From contig NZ_BDGT01000042.1 in the NCBI RefSeq assembly GCF_001748285.1, positions 1-40,265 of the forward strand: a DNA stretch of 40,265 bases, given 5' to 3'. The stretch comes from Thermogemmatispora onikobensis (GTDB lineage Bacteria > Chloroflexota > Ktedonobacteria > Ktedonobacterales > Ktedonobacteraceae). The position numbers and the translations under genes were made by a program. Of the stretch, positions 38,154 through 40,265 are shown in pieces. Position 1 is the first letter of the stretch, and every line of letters begins with the position of its first letter. The notes under the pieces are model-generated. The model was not told the origin of the DNA. It did no database searches and saw only the letters and a program-made list of their open reading frames with translations.

Positions 38154-40265
38154 ATGACCAGCTCGCGCAGGCTCAATGAGCTGGCAAGCGCCCTGCGGGC
38201 CCAGGTACGTGGCGACGTGCGCTTTGACGCCGGCAGCCGCGCCATGTACTCGACCGACGCCTCCAACTACCGCCAGGTGCCACTAGGCGTCGTCCTGCCA
38301 CGCGATGCAGACGACGTCTGCGCCGCCATCGCCGTCTGCCGCGCCTACGATGTCCCCATCCTGGCGCGCGGCGGCGGCACCAGCACCGCTGGCCAGACCT
38401 GCAACGTTGCCGTCGTGCTCGACCTCTCGCGCCACATGCAGCATATTCTCAGCCTCGACCCCAGACAGCGCCTGGCGCGTGTTGAGCCGGGGGTAGTACT
38501 GGACGACCTGCGCCGGGCCGCCGAGCAACACCACCTGACCTTTGCCCCCGACCCTTCTACGCACAATCGCTGCACCCTGGGCGGCATGATCGGCAACAAC
38601 TCCTGCGGCACCCATTCGCTTATGGGTGGCAAAACGGTCGACAACATCGAAGAGCTGGAAATCCTGACCTACGACGGCCTACGCCTGCGCGTAGGTGCCA
38701 CCAGCGAAGAAGAGCTGGCCCAGATCATCGCCGCCGGAGGACGCCGTGGCGAGATATATGCCCGCCTCAAAGCCCTGCGCGACCGCTACGCTGACCTCAT
38801 TCGCCAGCGCTACCCGGCCATCCCGCGCCGCGTCTCCGGCTACAACCTCGACCAATTGCTCCCGGAGAATGGCTTTCATGTCGCCCGGGCCCTCGTCGGC
38901 AGTGAAAGCACCTGCGTCACCGTACTGGAGGCCACCGTACGCCTTGTGCCCAGTCCCCCGGAGCGAGTCCTGCTCGTCCTTGGCTATCCCGATTTCTTCC
39001 GCGCCTGCGACGAAGTGCCCGCCCTGCTTGAATTTCGGCCCATCGCCCTCGAAGGTCTCGACAAGGGCCTTGTCTCCGACAGCCGCCGCAAGGGTCTCAA
39101 TCTCGAACACCTGCACCTGCTGCCCGAAGGAGGCGGCTGGCTGCTGCTTGAATTTGGCGGACAGACCCGCGCTGAGGCCGAAGAGCAGGCCCGCGCCCTG
39201 ATGGCTCAGCTGCAGCGAAGGAGCAACCCGCCGCAGATGCGCCTCTGCCGCAGCCAGGACGAAGCGCGGGCCTTGTGGGAAGTGCGCGAATCGGCCCTTG
39301 GCGCCTCCACCTTCGTTCCGGGCCAACCGCTCAAATGGGAAGGCTGGGAAGATTCCGCTGTTCACCCGAGCCGTCTCGGCCCCTATCTGCGCGAGCTGCG
39401 CGCCCTCCTCGACCGCTACGGCTACCAGGCCAACTTCTATGGCCACTGCGGCGAAGGCTGCGTCCACATGCGCGCCAGCTTCGACCTGGAGAGCCAGGAA
39501 GGCATTCGCCAGTTTCGCGCCTTCATGGAAGAGGCCGCCGATCTCGTCGTGCGCTACGGCGGCTCGCTCTCCGGGGAGCACGGCGACGGGCAGGCCCGGG
39601 CCGAATTGCTGCCCAAAATGTTTGGGCCAGAACTACTAGAGGCTTTCCGCGAGTTCAAGGCCATTTGGGACCCCGCCGGACGCATGAACCCGGGCAAGGT
39701 CGTCAACCCCTACCGACTTGACCAGGACCTGCGTCACGCGCTGCCACTGCCACGTCCCGCCGCCACCTACTTTCGCTTCCCCGCCGATCATGGAGACTTC
39801 GCCCATGCCGTCATGCGCTGCGTCGGCGTCGGCAAATGTCGCCGCACCGACGGCGGCCTGATGTGCCCGAGCTACATGGTCACGCGCGAAGAAGCCCACT
39901 CCACCCGCGGACGCGCCCGCCTGCTCTTCGAGATGCTCTATGGAGACCCCTTGTACGGTGGCTGGCGCTCCGAGGAGGTGCGCCAGGCCCTCGACCTCTG
40001 CCTGGCCTGCAAGGGTTGCAAAAGCGAATGTCCCGTCAACGTAGACCTGGCCACCTACAAGGCCGAATTCCTGGCCCACTATTACACAGGCCGTCTGCGA
40101 CCGCCCAGCGCCTATCTCTTCGGCCTTATTCACCGCTGGGCCGCCCTGGGGGCACGCGCCCCAGAACTGGTGAATCTCTTGACCCAGGCGCCGCTGCTGA
40201 GCCAGCTACTCAAGCGGGCAAGCGGCATTGCTCCTGAGCGTCGCCTGCCGCGCCTGGCCCCGCTC
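38154..40265 (+). CDS. FAD-linked oxidase fused to Fe-S domain (D-2-hydroxyacid/glycolate dehydrogenase-like; partial, 3' end off the right edge)
   Basis: 704 residues in the window with no stop. N-terminal PCMH-type FAD-binding domain (VVLPRDADDVCAAIAVCRAYDVPILARGGGTSTAGQ, LGGMIGNNSCGTHSLMGGKTVDN), C-terminal FAD-oxidase domain (YGHCGEGCVHMRASFD, GGSLSGEHGDGQARAELLPKMFG, IWDPAGRMNPGKVV), then a ferredoxin-like domain with two 4Fe-4S motifs starting at Cys556 (CVGVGKC to MCPSY) and near residue 617 (CLACKGCKSECPVNVD). This is a GlcD-GlcF style fusion that oxidises a 2-hydroxyacid and passes electrons to the chain; a Cys-rich CCG domain is expected beyond the edge. ATG at 38154 follows GAGGAAAGAAAG. 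Substrate not identifiable. Confidence 0.9.
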   Translation, partial: MTSSRRLNELASALRAQVRGDVRFDAGSRAMYSTDASNYRQVPLGVVLPRDADDVCAAIAVCRAYDVPILARGGGTSTAGQTCNVAVVLDLSRHMQHILSLDPRQRLARVEPGVVLDDLRRAAEQHHLTFAPDPSTHNRCTLGGMIGNNSCGTHSLMGGKTVDNIEELEILTYDGLRLRVGATSEEELAQIIAAGGRRGEIYARLKALRDRYADLIRQRYPAIPRRVSGYNLDQLLPENGFHVARALVGSESTCVTVLEATVRLVPSPPERVLLVLGYPDFFRACDEVPALLEFRPIALEGLDKGLVSDSRRKGLNLEHLHLLPEGGGWLLLEFGGQTRAEAEEQARALMAQLQRRSNPPQMRLCRSQDEARALWEVRESALGASTFVPGQPLKWEGWEDSAVHPSRLGPYLRELRALLDRYGYQANFYGHCGEGCVHMRASFDLESQEGIRQFRAFMEEAADLVVRYGGSLSGEHGDGQARAELLPKMFGPELLEAFREFKAIWDPAGRMNPGKVVNPYRLDQDLRHALPLPRPAATYFRFPADHGDFAHAVMRCVGVGKCRRTDGGLMCPSYMVTREEAHSTRGRARLLFEMLYGDPLYGGWRSEEVRQALDLCLACKGCKSECPVNVDLATYKAEFLAHYYTGRLRPPSAYLFGLIHRWAALGARAPELVNLLTQAPLLSQLLKRASGIAPERRLPRLAPL

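Overview
The window is GC-rich, densely packed bacterial chromosome. Genes lie on both strands in short, often overlapping runs, with GTG and TTG starts and sigma-70 type promoters. The family mix (an RbsA/RhaT-type sugar ABC operon with a LacI repressor, an XRE-TPR regulator, DUF512, DUF4129, and an RpoD-like sigma factor with a long acidic N-terminus) would fit a Chloroflexota, possibly a Ktedonobacteria/Thermogemmatispora-like organism. That placement is inferred from sequence style only; no rRNA or tRNA gene is present to anchor it.

Layout. (1) 1-7688: an L-rhamnose uptake and isomerisation operon on the minus strand (ABC ATPase, two permeases, lipoprotein binding protein, RhaI-type rhamnose isomerase running off the left edge), divergent from a LacI-family regulator. 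A near-consensus promoter is followed directly by a perfect 16-bp LacI-type palindrome. (2) 7773-13157: an aminotransferase and a dual-specificity-type phosphatase diverging from a shared promoter/palindrome, a YtcJ-like amidohydrolase, an RsmC-like methyltransferase, and a transaldolase/FSA-like aldolase whose start nearly touches that of the divergent methyltransferase. (3) 13158-18441: an intrinsic terminator after a structured stretch, a DUF4129 membrane protein, and a type ISP-like DNA adenine methylase without nuclease or helicase. (4) 19032-24407: housekeeping genes: lone receiver protein, plsX, J-domain protein, dut (apparently leaderless), a small membrane-anchored protein overlapping a DedA gene, and an RpoD-like sigma factor with a strong distal terminator. 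(5) 24786-30203: M20 peptidase, SRAP/YedK, BioY, a small-molecule-type methyltransferase, and a PDZ-radical SAM DUF512 protein. (6) 30736-40265: an XRE-TPR regulator, a second large Eco57I-type adenine methylase that lacks the whole NPPY-motif segment, a PPOX flavoprotein, a DUF4352 protein, a nucleoside hydrolase, and a fused FAD/Fe-S dehydrogenase cut by the right edge.

How it works together: the left operon should import L-rhamnose and convert it to L-rhamnulose under LacI-type control; kinase and aldolase genes, if present, lie outside the window. The most unusual content is the pair of solitary large DNA methylases: one looks catalytically complete but has no restriction module, and the other has lost its catalytic motif in frame. 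No CRISPR array, insertion sequence, tRNA or rRNA was seen.
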